A stretch of 64,000 nucleotides of DNA from Rhynchosporium graminicola (taxonomy: Eukaryota; Ascomycota; Leotiomycetes; Helotiales; Ploettnerulaceae). The notes under the pieces are model-generated. The model did no database searches. It was not told where the DNA came from and was given only the letters and a program-made list of their open reading frames with translations. Where the stretch lies: positions 631,561-695,560 of the forward strand of contig FJUW01000008.1 of NCBI GenBank assembly GCA_900074885.1, given 5' to 3'. A program made the position numbers and the translations under genes. Below are positions 34,094 through 45,063 of the stretch, piece after piece; position 1 is the stretch's first letter, and the number at the start of each line of letters is the position of its first letter.

Positions 34094-36690
34094 TCACTTC
34101 TTCCTCTTCGCAGCCCTTTTCTCACCCCTAACATCCTTTTTCAACCTCGCATCAACAATCTTGTACTTACCCTTTACACCTCTAGGTCTACCCGCAATGG
34201 CCTTATTATTACCCCTTGCCACAACAACCTTAACCTGCTGCTTCGGTTTCTTCTTTGCAGCGTTGCTCATCAACTTTGCAATACTGGTCGCTTTCTCCTT
34301 CTCCGTCATACCCTCCTCATCTTGCAGCAAAGCAGACTTCTTTCGAAGTTTCTCTAGTCGTTGAGCGGACTTGAATTTCTTTCTGTCCTTGGCTTCGCGT
34401 ACTTTCTTGATAGGTCGTGCGTTCAAGGCGCGAAGTTTTTCTTTTATGGCTGCGGCGCCGGCGGCGGTGATGGGACGATGAGGTTTGTCGTGGCGGTGTT
34501 CGTCGTCTAAAAACCATTCTGGAAGGCCATCTCGGTCTTTGAATGCGTATTTGTTGAACCCTTCGTCGATCAATTCGCGAGTTGTTACTTCTCCGGATGC
34601 GATTTTCTGGGCTAAAGACATGGCTTCCGCGGTGATAATGTCGATGTCTATTCGTGTTAGCACTGATACAGGCCTTATTGTGCACGGAGATACATACCAA
34701 GTTTGCCGTCCTTTTTAGGTTCTTGCTCCTCCCACTCCTTCTCAGCTGTTGTTTTTTTCACAACTTCGAAGCCTCCTTCATCGCTATCATCTTCCATACC
34801 AGCCATAGGAACATTCTCTTCAGATTCATCCTCTACAGCTGCCGCCATGGGTCGTATCGATTGCAGCTTGTCAAGGGCCTCCGAGACCTCCTCTTCGTCC
34901 TCTGCTTCAGACGCAAGCTCTTCTTCTTCTGGCATGCCACCAATATCCCTGAAAAGATCGTTGTCGAAAAACTGTGCAGCCCTCCTTGAGAGCCCTCCAG
35001 CAGTTTTCGCGTCTCCTCCTTTGAGATCTGTCAGAAGTGGCCGTTTTGATGTGCTCTCATCATCATCAGAAGACTCGTCACTACTATCCTCCTCAAGTTT
35101 GTCGTCGTCACTAGCTTCCTCTCCTGCAGAAAATCCTTCCCAGTCGCCGTCTTCGTGCTCTTTCCTTGCCTTCTTGGCTCGGAACTTGGCATCTGTGTCA
35201 GATTTCCGCTCTTGATATTGATCGTAGAGAGAGTCTAATTCCCGATCAAGTTTGTCCTCCTCGTCATCGCTCTCGCTTTCCGTTTCCCAACCTCCAAAAC
35301 CACTGTCCAGGTCTTTCCGATGATCTGCCTCCGTCAATATCGCCATCTTTCCCTTTGCGATCTTATTTACAGATCCAGACTTGTCGATTGCCTTCAAGCC
35401 AAACATTGAACCTTCGCCGTTGGGGCCCGCCTGCTCCATCCCGATTTCTGTAGGCACTGTCATGTGAAGCTGCATGCGGACGATTTCTCTCTGTTTCTTC
35501 TCATTCTCTCTCCTCCTATCTCGCTTCCTCTTCCCACTCTCCTTCTCACTTAAAGCCTGGAGCTCCTCTTGAATCTTCAACTCCTCGTCCATAGGTTCAA
35601 TTTCTGCCACCTCCTCATCCGCTGGAGCCTTACTTTTCTTAGTGACTAAACCAAACTTTTCTCTGACTTTCAATCTCCACTTCAAAAGCGCGCGGAATTC
35701 CTTTCGTCCTAAGACTCTGATATCTGCACAACTGATTCGAATATCCTCTGTCGTCTCAGGTAATTTGTCGATGGCTGCGAGTGCAACGTCGCCATTGGGA
35801 GGCTGTTCGAAACTCAATTTATTCATTCCACCAAGAATAGCGATGGGGTCGGTCGTCTGGATGAACTCGCTTGCTGTGACCTCCTTGAATTGCGTGTAGT
35901 TCCCCTCCTCGTAACCATCTCTCTTACGTTTCTTGATCTCGGGATTGAAGACCTTGGCTTCGTTGTTAGGTGTAGGATCCGCGAGATCTGCAAAGACGAA
36001 TTTTGGATCAAGGAACTTGGGATCGATTCGTTTTGGCGCTTTAAATCCCTGGCACACGACAAAGATTTCGGCGGAAACATTTCTGGATGAAGGTGGTTTT
36101 GTTGCTTCGACCTTTGTGAATAACTGGTTGAATACCCAGAGTAAACTGTTATAATCCTTGGACCTGAAAACCTTTGTAACAAATGTGCCCCCTTCCACCA
36201 AAAACTCGGTGGCCAGCTTCATAGCTTGTAGGGCCAATTCTGCCTGGTTGAACGAATCCTGTACCCAAGCCGTACCAACATTCGGCGCTCCATCGTGCAA
36301 AACTGTATCTGCCTTCCAGGTCTTGAAGTGCGACCGGATCGTGGCTCGACATTTGTCGGTTGTGATATCGCTTTGGAAGGTAATAACTCGTGGAATAGCT
36401 TTGATTGGGGAAAGATCCACACCGACAATGAGACTGCTCACTGGCATACATTCTGCTGCTACTTGACACCATGACTATGATCGCCTTAGTTGGAGCCACT
36501 TGTATGGACATTTGAAACTTACACCTGGAGCGGCGCAAAGATCCAACAGCACTTTACTCTTCTCAAGAAATCCATACTTTTTGTTCAGTTGAATCAATTT
36601 AAAAGCAGCTCTGGCACGATATCCCTTCTCCTTGGCCAATTTGTACCACTTGTCAAGACGACCTTTACCATGCTTTTTTTGGATACCCAT
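34094..36690 (-). CDS. SPB1: SPB1, AdoMet-dependent 27S pre-rRNA 2'-O-methyltransferase
   Basis: Exons 36690-36523, 36474-34698 and 34647-34094 sum to 2499 nt (832 aa; yeast Spb1 is 841). The FtsJ/RrmJ domain occupies about residues 1-220: [15 protein letters not shown] (catalytic Lys about 31), [14 protein letters not shown] (AdoMet loop), HDGAPNVG (Asp117) and FVTKVFRS (Lys157). DUF3381 follows (about 230-380), then a long acidic/charged linker and the Spb1 C-terminal domain ([14 protein letters not shown] to [21 protein letters not shown]) with a basic tail KRAAKRKK. In yeast it methylates the A-loop Gm2922 of 25S rRNA during late nucleolar assembly of the 60S subunit. Divergent from CDT2, with 300 bp between starts. 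Confidence 0.96.
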
Positions 36691-36990
36691 TTTCGGGGAT
36701 CTTTCGAGAAATCGACGAATGTGAGGTCGAAAGGGATTCTGGAGATTTTTTCTTATCCTGAACCTGAAGCACGCTAGGAAATTTTGCCGCTAAGATAACG
36801 CTAGTATTTTGCCCGCTAAGACAGAGCTTGGGCGCGCCACAAACACGCTCGCGACAACGCGAACTTCGGTTGGGTTGGCGTAGAGTGGTTTGCATATTAT
36901 CTTCGATATCAGCCTCGATATACAACATCCAGGACGCATTCTTTTCCTCGACGAGCAAGAAATTTTGGGCTGGGGCAGTTAGTATTCAGG
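36691..36990. promoter_or_regulatory. Shared divergent promoter region of SPB1 and CDT2
   Basis: 300 bp between two divergent ATGs, no gene inside. No specific binding site could be assigned. Confidence 0.6.
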
Positions 36991-39421
36991 ATGTCTTCAA
37001 CAGAACCAAAAGGCCAGCTGGAACCTGCAATATTTCAGGAGAACACCTCAATTGAAGCCATCCATGGCAGCTCTCCTCCACAATCGCCCAAGAGAGGAAA
37101 GAAGGAACGCCGCGCCCCTTCAGTCACACCTCGAAAGTTCACCAGATTCTTCACACCTCGCTCAACTCATGGGAGTCTTCCTAATACACGGTCGCGCAGG
37201 GCCTTAAATGACATTGCCGCGCCAAATACTAGCAATCGATACACTCAATCGAGTCCTCTCCAACCATTTCGAGATATCAACGGGCAGGAAAGCAGCCCAT
37301 TAGGGTTCACACGGGAATCGAAGAGGAGGAAGGTTTTTCATACAATGGAAATGTCCAATGGGAAACAGCTTGGATTCGTTGGTGCTCACGATGAGGATTC
37401 GAATATGGCTGGGGTTTTGTCTTCACCTTGTGAAAGAGCTGTACAGGCCTTACATTACATTGAGGAGGATGAAGAAGCTACGTCAGAAACAGAGGACGAA
37501 GAGGGTCAGATAATAGAGCCCGTGAAGCGAATAGTCAGAATCCAGAATCGTGGACTAGCTGGACAACTGTTGCATAGAAGTACCGGAACTTCTACACGAC
37601 ATTACTTGTATCCTGTCAATGGTTCGTACCAAAATATCACTTTTATGATTTAGTCATTAATCAGTCGCAGATTGGCAAGATCACACTGCAAAGTTTTACA
37701 GCAAACCGGAAGACGTTCACACTAGTATGAGTATTCTGCATGATGGAGCTCGTCGTACGATACCGTTCTGTGCCCGCGGTCTTAGTGGTAAGTCACTGTG
37801 GTGCCGAATCTTAAAGGCTCGTTTAACGTATTCCTAGCGCCAGGTTCCAGTCTTGTAGCAATAGGAGATGAAGAAGGGTATATCCGAATATTGGAATCAG
37901 CTAAGGGCGGAAAGCCTCCTTTCACAAAAACTTGTTTTACTGTTCGACTTCATTCCAATGCCATCATCGACATGAGCTTTACAGACGACGATAGTCGAAT
38001 TGCGACGGCTTCCGGTGACCAAACTGCCAGAGTCTTCGACATGCAGAAGCAAGCCACTCTTGCCATACTAGGAAATCATACTGCTTCGCTAAAGCAGGTT
38101 CGATGGCAGCCAGGAGCAGGTATGTAGAAGCCCAACTTTCGTCAATTTTCAATGTCAGCACAAAATCTTGCGACATGACTTTCATTGTCGTCAGAGATCC
38201 TTGCAATATACTTCCAATGTCATCAAAGAATCCCGAGACATTACCTTCATGCTAACCTCTTTTGCGCGTACAGGCAACAAAGACGTATTGGCTACATCAA
38301 GTAGAGATGGCAGCATCCAACTCTGGGACCTCCGATGCAACATAGCCGATGGACCGGTGAACTGCATTGTGGCACCTCGTGATAACGATCCCATTTACGA
38401 CGAACCTCGGCGTGGGGATGGCATTCTTTTTAATCGGCCTGTTACCACAATCTATGATGGCCACAAACCACAGACGCAAGTTCCCGCAGCGATTGGCGAC
38501 CCTGATCAAATAATTGCTCCTTTCGAGCGACAAGCAAGGTCGGGAGATGTGTCAATTACTGCCATCGAATTTCTTCCGGCAGGCCGAGAACATCTTCTCA
38601 TATCCGCATCAGAAGCAGATGCCTCGGTCAAACTATGGGACATACGCCAAACGTCTCTCAGAAATAAACCTCGAGGACCACTTGCATCGACTGCTCAACC
38701 GCAATCTCACAACAGGTGGCGTCACTTTGGTGTCAATACCTTGAATCTAAGTGGCGACGGAAGCAGATTCTACACTCTATGTAAAGATAACACTGTGTAC
38801 GCCTACTCTACCGAACACTTGATGCTAGGTTATGTACCCGAACTCTCTACTATCAATCCAGTTCGCGCGTCTACAAAGCTTGCCACACAGGAGGGACTGG
38901 GACCATTATACGGATTCCGACATCCAAAATTACACGCCACTACCTTCTATGTAAAGTCTGACATTCGAAAGGCTAGGAACGGGAAGTGTGAGATGCTGGC
39001 TGTCGGCAGTAGTGATGGCTTTACGATTCTCTTTCCTACCGATGAGCGTTACTTGCCTCGCCAGAGTCAGGCCCACCAGCTGGATGTTACAGCAGGAAAC
39101 GACCTACCTTCACGCATATTTGAAAACAGACCCACCTTGCGTAGGTCGGGAAGTGGTTCATTCAATTCTCGTGTGGATGACTCTCTTCTGATATCTACGA
39201 ATGGCACCGCGCTAGTCAGAGGCCATGACCGTGAAGTTGGATCTATTTCGTGGACTTCTTCCGGAGATCTGGTTACAGTTGGCGATGATTACCTGATCCG
39301 GTGCTGGAGAGAAGACGGTGACGATGCGAAGGACCTGAGAGTTGGGGGAGAGAAGGACGGACGAAGATGGGGCTCAGGATGGGCTGATGTCGAAGAGAGC
39401 TACGACGACGATGATGAGTAA
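36991..39421 (+). CDS. CDT2: CDT2-like WD40 substrate receptor of CRL4 ubiquitin ligase
   Basis: Exons 36991-37621, 37671-37787, 37844-38119 and 38274-39421 total 2172 nt (723 aa). The first about 210 residues are disordered and basic (TPRKFTRFFTPRS, SKRRKVFHTME). Then come WD40 repeats: SLVAIGDEEGYIRILES, SRIATASGDQTARVFD, DVLATSSRDGSIQLWDLR, LLISASEADASVKLWDIR and a last one, DLVTVGDDYLIRCW. Two repeats end in WDxR (WDLR, WDIR), the DDB1-binding signature of CRL4 receptors. Cdt2 recruits PCNA-bound Cdt1 and the RNR inhibitor Spd1 for degradation in S phase and after DNA damage. The first intron uses the unusual donor GTTCGT. Intron 3 (154 nt) contains a diverged tandem duplication. A related WD40 family is the main alternative. 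Confidence 0.85.
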
Positions 39422-39686
39422 TAAGTTGTTATTGTGCAGTGTTACTGGTGTAATGGAGCACGGGAGGGAGGATTCTGAAGTAGAAAGTGTAAGTTTCAGG
39501 TATACCCTAGATCCTAGATCTCTCGAAATAATCAAAGTATCACATGCCTTCACCAAGGCAATGGCACGAAAATATTTTATGACTTGACTGAAGGAATGTT
39601 CTAATGTCACTAAAAAAGTTCATGAACTTAATAGGAATACGATTATTACTTGAAACCTGACCTAACCCACGCAAAAATTTCACAAC

Positions 39687-40142
39687 TCAAAAACACCCTC
39701 CTGTTTCAACCTCATTCACATAAATGCCCACAGCTTCAAGCCACCTCTTCTCAGCCTCCTTGCTCCATCCCTCTTCTGTTCCATAAGGAAACTTGAAATT
39801 CCCTCTGCCCACTTCCTCAAATCCGTCACTGCATGCCAGAATTCGACGGGCTTGATCTCAATTTATCCTCTTGGAACCCCTCTTTGGTGCAGAAATGTTT
39901 GAGAAAGGACTCAAGTAAGAGATCTCCTCAAAATTGATTTAAAGCGAAGTTCGGTGTTTTTGGGGCGGGTGTTGAGATGTGCTTCCTCAGGCCAAATGTC
40001 ATGAGGCATATATGCCCACGTCACAGCTATAGATGTCCATCCGATTCGAGCGTACGGTAAATATGCTTGGTAACTTTGGCCCTGATAGACAGCTCCACCC
40101 TCACTATCGAAACATTTGTCAATGAGAGGTTGATTGTTGAGT
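39687..40142 (-). pseudogene. Frameshifted remnant of an unrecognised fungal gene
   Basis: Reading the minus strand from 40142, a frame gives DKCFDSEGGAVYQGQSYQAY, then IGWTSIAVTWAYMPHDIWPE and RPKNTELRFKSILRRSL. It meets a stop near 39910, then resumes in another frame as ESFLKHFCTKEGFQEDKLRSS, and near 39850 shifts again to ILACSDGFEEVG and PYGTEEGWSKEAEKRWLEAV, with a TGA at 39689-39687. No GT-AG intron explains either shift, and the three pieces together look like one conserved C-terminal region. A possible intron acceptor (CCTCACAG) precedes 40142, so 5' exons may lie further right. I do not recognise the family. Sequencing error could mimic the shifts, but two within 100 bp point to real decay. 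Confidence 0.55.
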
Positions 40143-40795
40143 CTGTGAGGTTAAGGATTGCGAGTTCATGACAAGAGATTTTACAGGCTGTGTGTTGGTT
40201 GTGGCTTTGGAGGAATGTGAAGAGTTGCAGGGTGCCGTAGCCGTTATCGTCTATGACTTTCGTTAGTGGTTGTCTTCGAGGGATCATTCGGACGACAGCG
40301 AAGGGTGCACATGTTCTTGGACAAGCGTATGTCATAAGAATTGTAGTTGTACGGATTACTGAATCTGATCAGATCGATTGAAGACGACTGGTATCTATAT
40401 TGGGTTGCCAGTTAAGAACCGTTGCGGATAATGGTCTCGAACATCTTTGGACTTTTGGGCTGAGCTTGCTTTGGGACAAAGGAGGTTTCAGGGGAATATT
40501 GAGGGGTGTAATCGCAATGCTTAGGCTTGATATGAATGCAGCCTAGGAACTCCAACAATGAATTAGTGTAGTTAGGCAGCATTTAATAGCAACTTGTGCC
40601 AACAACTATGAAAATACGAACACAGCCGTCAGGACTCTCTCATACAACTTACACAATCCGCGGGCCCTGACGATCCAGACTCCAAAATTTCCAAGCAGAT
40701 TACACAGAAGCTTCCACGGTAGACCCAAAAACAGTACAGAAACAAAATAAGCATCGTATCAAGTGTCAAGTTTCAAGCTGCCAATGATGGGACGA
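40143..40795. other. Intergenic; may hold 5' parts of the pseudogene
   Basis: A minus-strand frame near 40335-40145 (VIDDNGYGTLQLFTFLQSHN) could be an upstream exon of the remnant, but its phase does not join. Otherwise the 3' flank of the Tim17-like gene. Confidence 0.35.
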
Positions 40796-41688
40796 CTACT
40801 TCCCTTTCGCGGTCCGCGATTCGTTCAAGATCTCCTTGGCAGTAATCTCGCGTTCCTGACCACGCAGAGCCTCGATGTTCTCATCCACCAACGCAATCTG
40901 AGCGTTAATACTGAGCAACTTCTCTTGCAGCATTCCCTCATACTCGGTATCGGATAGAACTTTCATGGGGCTCCACTTTGAGTTTAACCATGAATCTTTC
41001 AGATCTCTTTCAACTGTCACTTGGGATTGCTTGGATTTTCGGGCATCCGCTTTGTTGTACAAGTATTGGCCCGTCGCTCCAAAAATGGCAAACATGATGG
41101 CTCCGGGGATCACATTCTTTCTTCCTCCTGTGCTTGGCTTTAGGATGTGATCGTTCGAATGGGTAGAAATACATACGTAAAAGACCTCCTGCTGTTCCTC
41201 CGACTGCGCCAGCTATAGCGCTGGCTGAAATCTTTTCTCGAGGAGTGACTTTATCCTTTCTCCATGCGTGTAGAACAAAGCCTCTCGACGCTGAAATTCT
41301 AATTTAGCTACAACCAGGTCGGAGCTCTGGGAAAAACTTACCGCAATATGTTGCTCCCAGAACAGACCATTGAACTCCCGACGCCACTGCAAATAAGAAA
41401 GGCGTACTTGATCGTATGACACCCGCAAATCCGCCCACAAGCAGCCCAGACATTCCTGGATGATTGTCAGCTTGTCCATGAATATGACACGTGCGAATGA
41501 AATATTGATTTCAAGCGAGCAAACCAGCAATTGACTCGGTTGCTTAACATTGTAACGAGGAAAAGTTCCATACCTGAGAGACCACCTATTTGAAGGGCAG
41601 GAACTATAATCTCTAAGATCTCGGGAGGCAAGTCATTTCTTCGTCGAGGAGGTTCTCCACGGTCCCCTGACCTTGATGGTTGTGACAT
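40796..41688 (-). CDS. Tim17/Tim22/Tim23-superfamily mitochondrial inner-membrane protein
   Basis: Exons 41688-41574, 41455-41342, 41290-41177 and 41127-40796 give 675 nt (224 aa). All four exons join with phase 1 and keep one coherent protein: LLVGGFAGVIRSSTPFLFAV, QWSVLGATYCASRGFVL, ISASAIAGAVGGTAGGLLRG and VIPGAIMFAIFGATGQYLYN. These four Gly-rich, GxxxG-containing hydrophobic segments, with the RG(R/K)xxxIPGA motif, are the hallmark of the Tim17/22/23 superfamily. The C-terminal about 80 residues are soluble and helical. It is not one of the core translocase subunits I know by sequence; TIMMDC1-like or other Tim17-domain proteins are the nearest idea. An upstream in-frame ATG at 41730 would add 14 residues. 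Divergent from TIF3. Confidence 0.82.
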
Positions 41689-42134
41689 ATCGTCTTTAAC
41701 TTTGTTGACAGCGCATGCGTTTGGTTGCATACCTGTATGCAATAACGGCTGCTAGTGATTTCTATGATACACCCATTGAAAAAGATTGAATAAAAGTGGT
41801 AGTATTTAATTTGGAGTGATGAATCAAACTCCTTGTAGTGATATTCCCAAGGTTCATAATTGGCTTAGTCAGCTGATATCCTGGACGCGACCAATAGAAG
41901 AAGCGAATGCTTTCAGATCGTCAAGAGACTAAAAAGCTAGGTTTCCCGAAAAATATCCCACAGACTCTATCCCGCCCGACCTCACCCACGACACAATCAA
42001 GTTCCCAGAACTTGACGACCCAAGCAATCAACCTCTCACGAACTACCTGAAGGAAATATCGTCCTTCAGACCAATTCCTAGGACGAAGCGCAAGACCAAG
42101 TGTTCTCGCGCCACGTCCTGAAAATACCGCAATC
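41689..42134. promoter_or_regulatory. Shared divergent promoter region of the Tim17-like gene and TIF3
   Basis: 446 bp between divergent ATGs, no gene inside. No individual element assigned. Confidence 0.55.
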
Positions 42135-44256
42135 ATGGGTAAGCTATTCAATTCTCTGCCCTCCAGAACCACTAAACTCTCCTGGCAATGGACTTCATCT
42201 TGTACATGTGCTAATATGTCCTACGAACAGCACCAAAAAAGAAAGACCAGCAGAAGATGTCCCTTGGGAGCTTCTTGCAAGATGAAAGTAAGAGCAACTG
42301 GATTACCAGCTGCAATTTATTCGAATATGCACGACTAACATAATGCAGAGTTGGGATCATGGGCTGATGAGATGGAGGATATGCCAGTTTGTAAGTAGCC
42401 CATACCGTCAAATCTTGAATATATTGCTAACATTGGCGTTCGCAGCCGGTATGAATATTCTAGGCGTCCGCGCAAAGGGCAAAATTCTGTGAACACACAA
42501 CTAATTGGCATAGACTCTCGCACTGGATACGGAGGTGGTGGAGAACGTCGCACTTATAGCTCTACTACTGGCCAATATGGTGGTGCCAGCTCTGGAGGTT
42601 AGTCCCTGTTTACATTACCATATTGTGACTCTAGAGTCATCGCCTCTTTTCAATGCTAATATATGATTAAGGTTACTCTGTTCGCGAAGAACTTCCTCTG
42701 CCCGACAAGCCACCCTATACTGTTCATCTGGGTAATCTCTCCTTCGACGCCACAGTCGGCGATGTCACGGAATTCTTTGACGGCTGTGAATGCACAAATG
42801 TCAGGATTATTGAGGACAAGCTGGAGATGAAGCCCAAGGGATTCGGATATGCTGAGTTTGCGACCAGGGATGGTCTCAAGCAATCCTTGACTCTCAATGG
42901 CACTCCATTCCAAGGACGCAACATCAGAATCAGTGTTGCTGATCCTCGTATGTGCTCTAAGCATCACATCTATATACAATAACTGACACATTTGCAGCTA
43001 AGGATCGCGGCGACCGTCCAGACGCCCGTGAGATTACCGATTGGAGCAGGAAGGGCCCATTGCCAGATTTACCAAGCCGCAGTGGTAACGATCGTCGCGG
43101 ACCCGAACGTAGTGACCGTGGTGGATTTGGATCCGACTTCGGTGGAGAGCGTGGCGAGCGCAAGGAGCGTTTCCCTGAGGGTGATGGAAAGATCCGCGAT
43201 TTCGGTAATTGGGATCGTAAGGGTCCATTATCTCCATTGGCGCAAACCGAGCGCGCACCAAGAGAGGGAGGTCGCCCACGAACAAACGACGGGCCAAGAG
43301 CTGAGGGATACAGGGAGGCACCTGCTGCTCAATGGGGCGAAGGACGTGGACAAGGCTCGCAGGATGGATCCAGACCACCCAGACGGGAGTTTCAAGAGCG
43401 ACCGATTGTCGAGAGAGCTCCTACTGCCGCTGAACAAGACAATCAATGGCGCTCAAAGATGCGACCAGACGCTCCCGCACCAGCACCCAAGTCTTCTGTG
43501 CCATCTCGCGACGGAAGCGAGGCACCTTCATCTCCTGCCCCCGGGAATGCTCTCCCTGTTGGCCGGCCCAAGCTAAACTTAGCTAAGCGCACCGTGTCTG
43601 AGGCCCCTGAACAAGCATCTCCAACGACCGCAGCTTCTGGCGATGCCAAGGCTAGTCCATTTGGCGCTGCTCGTCCTATCGATACCGCGGCCAAGGAGAA
43701 GGAGATCGAGGAGAAGCACGAGGCTGCAGCTAAGGAGAAAAAGGATGCGGACGAAAAGGCAAGGGAGGAGAAGCGTGAGGCTGCCAAGGCCAAAGCCGCT
43801 GAAGAGGCCGCCGAAGCCGAGAAGAGGGCCGCAGCAAAAGATGGCGAAGAAGCTAGCAAACCAGAAGAGACTATTGAGACGGAGAATGCCGACGGCGAAA
43901 TCGTGGACGACAAGGCGGTAAAGCCGAGAGAGATCGTTCGGGACGCAAGACCAAAGCCAGTTGAGACTGGAGCTTGGAGACGGGCATCTAACGGACCACC
44001 AACTCCGAGAGATGATATCCCAAGAGGACCACGAGGTGGCCGCGGAGGTGGAAGAGGTCGTGGAGAGGGTCGAGGAGGTCGAGGGAATTTCGAGCAAAGA
44101 CAGTACTCGAACGGAAGAGCTCCTCAGTCACCAGCTCAGGCATCTACACCAACCGGGGAGACTGCTGCAATGGAAGAAGATGGATGGAGCACCGTTTCGA
44201 AGCCAAAGAAGAATAGCCGTGGTGGAAACCAAGGATCGCGCGCAATTGCATCGTGA
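42135..44256 (+). CDS. TIF3: Translation initiation factor eIF4B
   Basis: Exons 42135-42138, 42231-42287, 42349-42390, 42446-42448 (optional, see below), 42514-42597, 42672-42947 and 42998-44256 sum to 1725 nt (574 aa). The start ATGG exon is only 4 nt and joins to give MAPKKKDQQKMSLGSFLQDE and LGSWADEMEDMPV, the typical eIF4B N-terminus. One RRM follows (about residues 78-155): RNP2 VHLGNL and RNP1 KGFGYAEF. The rest is disordered, with DRG/GGER repeats, an Ala/Lys/Glu-rich helix and a terminal RGG box. eIF4B stimulates the eIF4A helicase and mRNA recruitment to the 40S subunit. The region 42391-42513 can be read as one intron or as two introns around a 3-nt exon CCG; both keep frame (PVYSRTG or PVSDSRTG). 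Confidence 0.93.
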
Positions 44257-45063
44257 TCAAGGGAATGGTGTCCAAAAGTTGGTCATGGATTGAGACGGCT
44301 TCAACGATCTAATTCATGGATTGTATCACGCCTTATACCCATAGCCGCAGCCTTAATGCTCCTTCTCTGCTCCTCTTCGACGATTTTCTTTTGGCGTTGG
44401 ATCCTCTCAACCACAAACATGTGTCTAGATCTCCTGCTTAGATCCTTGGCTCACACTGGCCCTGGGATTTGCGCTTCCAAACAGAGTAGGTGCTCCCCTA
44501 TTTAGAATGCACATGGGCGGGCTCTACTGTATACACACATGTTTCCCTCCTCAGCTATGGACTGACCTATGTTCTTCTTCTCTAATATCTCAAGCAATCC
44601 GACATTTATCTCTCGGCATATCACGACTCTTCTGTTCTTACATCCAACTGGCATGCGACTACTTGCGTGTGGTTTCTTCACTACTGAAAAGTTTATCTTC
44701 GTTGGGATTAGGGATGCTGCATTAGGTCTAGAGTATGGATGGAGCTGTTGTCTCTTCTCTACTTCATGCATAAGGGCCAGTTCGGGCTGGTTGGCCGATC
44801 GACCGTAGTTCGAGGGCATAGAGAGTGGAAAATTTGAATTTTGCGAGCGTGCCTGTTTTGTACTTTTATATGCTTCCCAGTCATGGCAATCAAACTCTTG
44901 ACATACATCTACGTGCTACCAATACCGTGAATGTTCTTAGTGATTAGAAGTTCCCAAAATCTGAGATGACCACCCGACCATTTCTAGAAATATGCTTCTT
45001 CCATCCGTGATATCATGTACTTCTACCTCTAGTCCATCACAAATTTACAAGTCTCTTGTCTCT
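44257..45063. other. Intergenic, convergent 3' regions
   Basis: Between the 3' ends of TIF3 and the JmjC gene. Open frames up to 105 codons lack support; probably UTR sequence. Confidence 0.5.

Noticed and set aside
34317..34700. Arg-rich minus-strand frame of 127 codons
   Set aside because: Alternative frame of SPB1 exon 3, whose true frame matches the Spb1 C-terminal domain.
40027..40335. 102-codon minus-strand frame ending TLESDGHL
   Set aside because: Its right half may be a genuine exon, but its left half is the wrong frame over the pseudogene, where the real reading contains TWAYMPHDIWP.
43443..44097. Ser/Leu-rich minus-strand frames of 156-172 codons
   Set aside because: Antisense shadows of the Ala/Glu/Lys-rich eIF4B body.
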